Shown here in pieces: positions 14,592-14,797 of a DNA stretch of 14,797 bases. The stretch is from Palsa-504 sp050010815 (GTDB lineage: Bacteria; Actinomycetota; Actinomycetes; Streptosporangiales; Streptosporangiaceae): assembly GCA_050010815.1 (NCBI GenBank), contig JBEKKH010000128.1:1-14797 (forward strand). The letters are read 5' to 3'. The notes under the pieces are model-generated. The model ran no database searches. It saw only the letters and a list, made by a program, of their open reading frames with translations, and was not told the origin of the DNA. The position numbers and the translations under genes are program-made. Position 1 is the stretch's first letter; every line of letters begins with the position of its first letter.

Positions 14592-14786
14592 ATGGCCGAG
14601 TATGCCTACCTCGTCGTGTACCTGCCACGCGGCACGTCCCGAGATGCTCGCGACGCCGCGCGGAAAGTCCTGACCGACCACGCCGAATACGGAGACTGGG
14701 AACTGTCCAGGCTCTGGCTCAACGCCGACGGCAGCAGGAAGGCTACCCTCCGAAGGCGAATCATACGCCCAGTCCGCACATTCTGA
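14592..14786 (+). CDS. DUF5703 family small protein
   Basis: A complete 64-residue protein beginning MAEYAYLVVYLPRGTSRDA. It continues with LTDHAEYGDWELSRL and ends in a very basic LRRRIIRPVRTF. This matches, from memory, the short actinobacterial DUF5703 family (about 60 residues, xxYLPRGxSRxAA ... HAEYGxWEL ... RRRIIR). Function is unknown; it has no signal peptide or membrane segment and is probably cytoplasmic. Start: ATG 14592 with AGGA only 3 nt away; the frame is open further upstream, but that part overlaps the topA leader. A weak TTGAAT (14557-14562) could be its -35. It is divergent from topA. Confidence 0.85.
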   Translation: MAEYAYLVVYLPRGTSRDARDAARKVLTDHAEYGDWELSRLWLNADGSRKATLRRRIIRPVRTF

Positions 14787-14797
14787 ACTCATCTCGC

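Overview
The window reads as a high-GC (roughly 70 %) Actinomycetota chromosome. The signs are strong G/C bias at third codon positions with long spurious antisense frames, many GTG starts, ATGA/GTGA stop-start overlaps, and a topA - MFS/tmk fusion - holB order that I associate with Streptomyces-like and Streptosporangiales-like genomes. No taxon closer than that can be defended from the sequence alone. Nothing here looks like a phage, plasmid, insertion sequence, CRISPR array or antibiotic cluster, and I see no tRNA or rRNA gene.

Layout, left to right. (1) 1-1607, plus strand: a polytopic GT-C type glycosyltransferase-like membrane protein whose frame is open to the left edge, so its true start may lie outside the window. 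(2) 1834-3929, minus strand: three tightly packed genes, transcribed as secreted beta-propeller (lactonase-like), then ECF sigma factor, then small zinc-binding anti-sigma factor. (3) 4027-4869, minus: PSP1-domain protein RicT/YaaT with two Cys-rich motifs. (4) 4918-6839, minus: a second ECF (SigE-family-like) sigma gene whose stop overlaps the start of a single-pass membrane protein with an extracytoplasmic beta-propeller. (5) 6947-7936, plus: an AbiEi-like winged-helix protein with a C-terminal Vsr/DUF559-like nuclease fold. (6) 7993-8044: a large, nearly perfect palindrome between convergent genes. (7) 8106-14419, minus: the replication/topology block topA, MFS-thymidylate kinase fusion, and holB (DNA polymerase III delta'). 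(8) 14592-14786, plus: a small DUF5703 protein divergent from topA.

How the parts relate. topA, tmk and holB supply DNA relaxation, dTMP phosphorylation for dTTP synthesis, and a clamp-loader subunit; the last two overlap by 4 bp. Regions 4 and 5 occupy the 3.2 kb between holB and ricT, genes I recall lying closer together in relatives, so this stretch looks like accessory insertion into a housekeeping neighbourhood. Two separate sigma factors, each next to a beta-propeller protein, flank ricT. Both propellers are predicted to act outside the cytoplasm, which suggests two envelope-sensing regulons. A possible ECF-type, leaderless promoter sits just upstream of ricT.

The best candidates for a little-described system are the paired sigma/beta-propeller loci and the palindrome at 7993-8044. 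Most other genes are recognisable housekeeping or widespread actinobacterial families. Start sites of several genes are ambiguous, and the choice is explained entry by entry.
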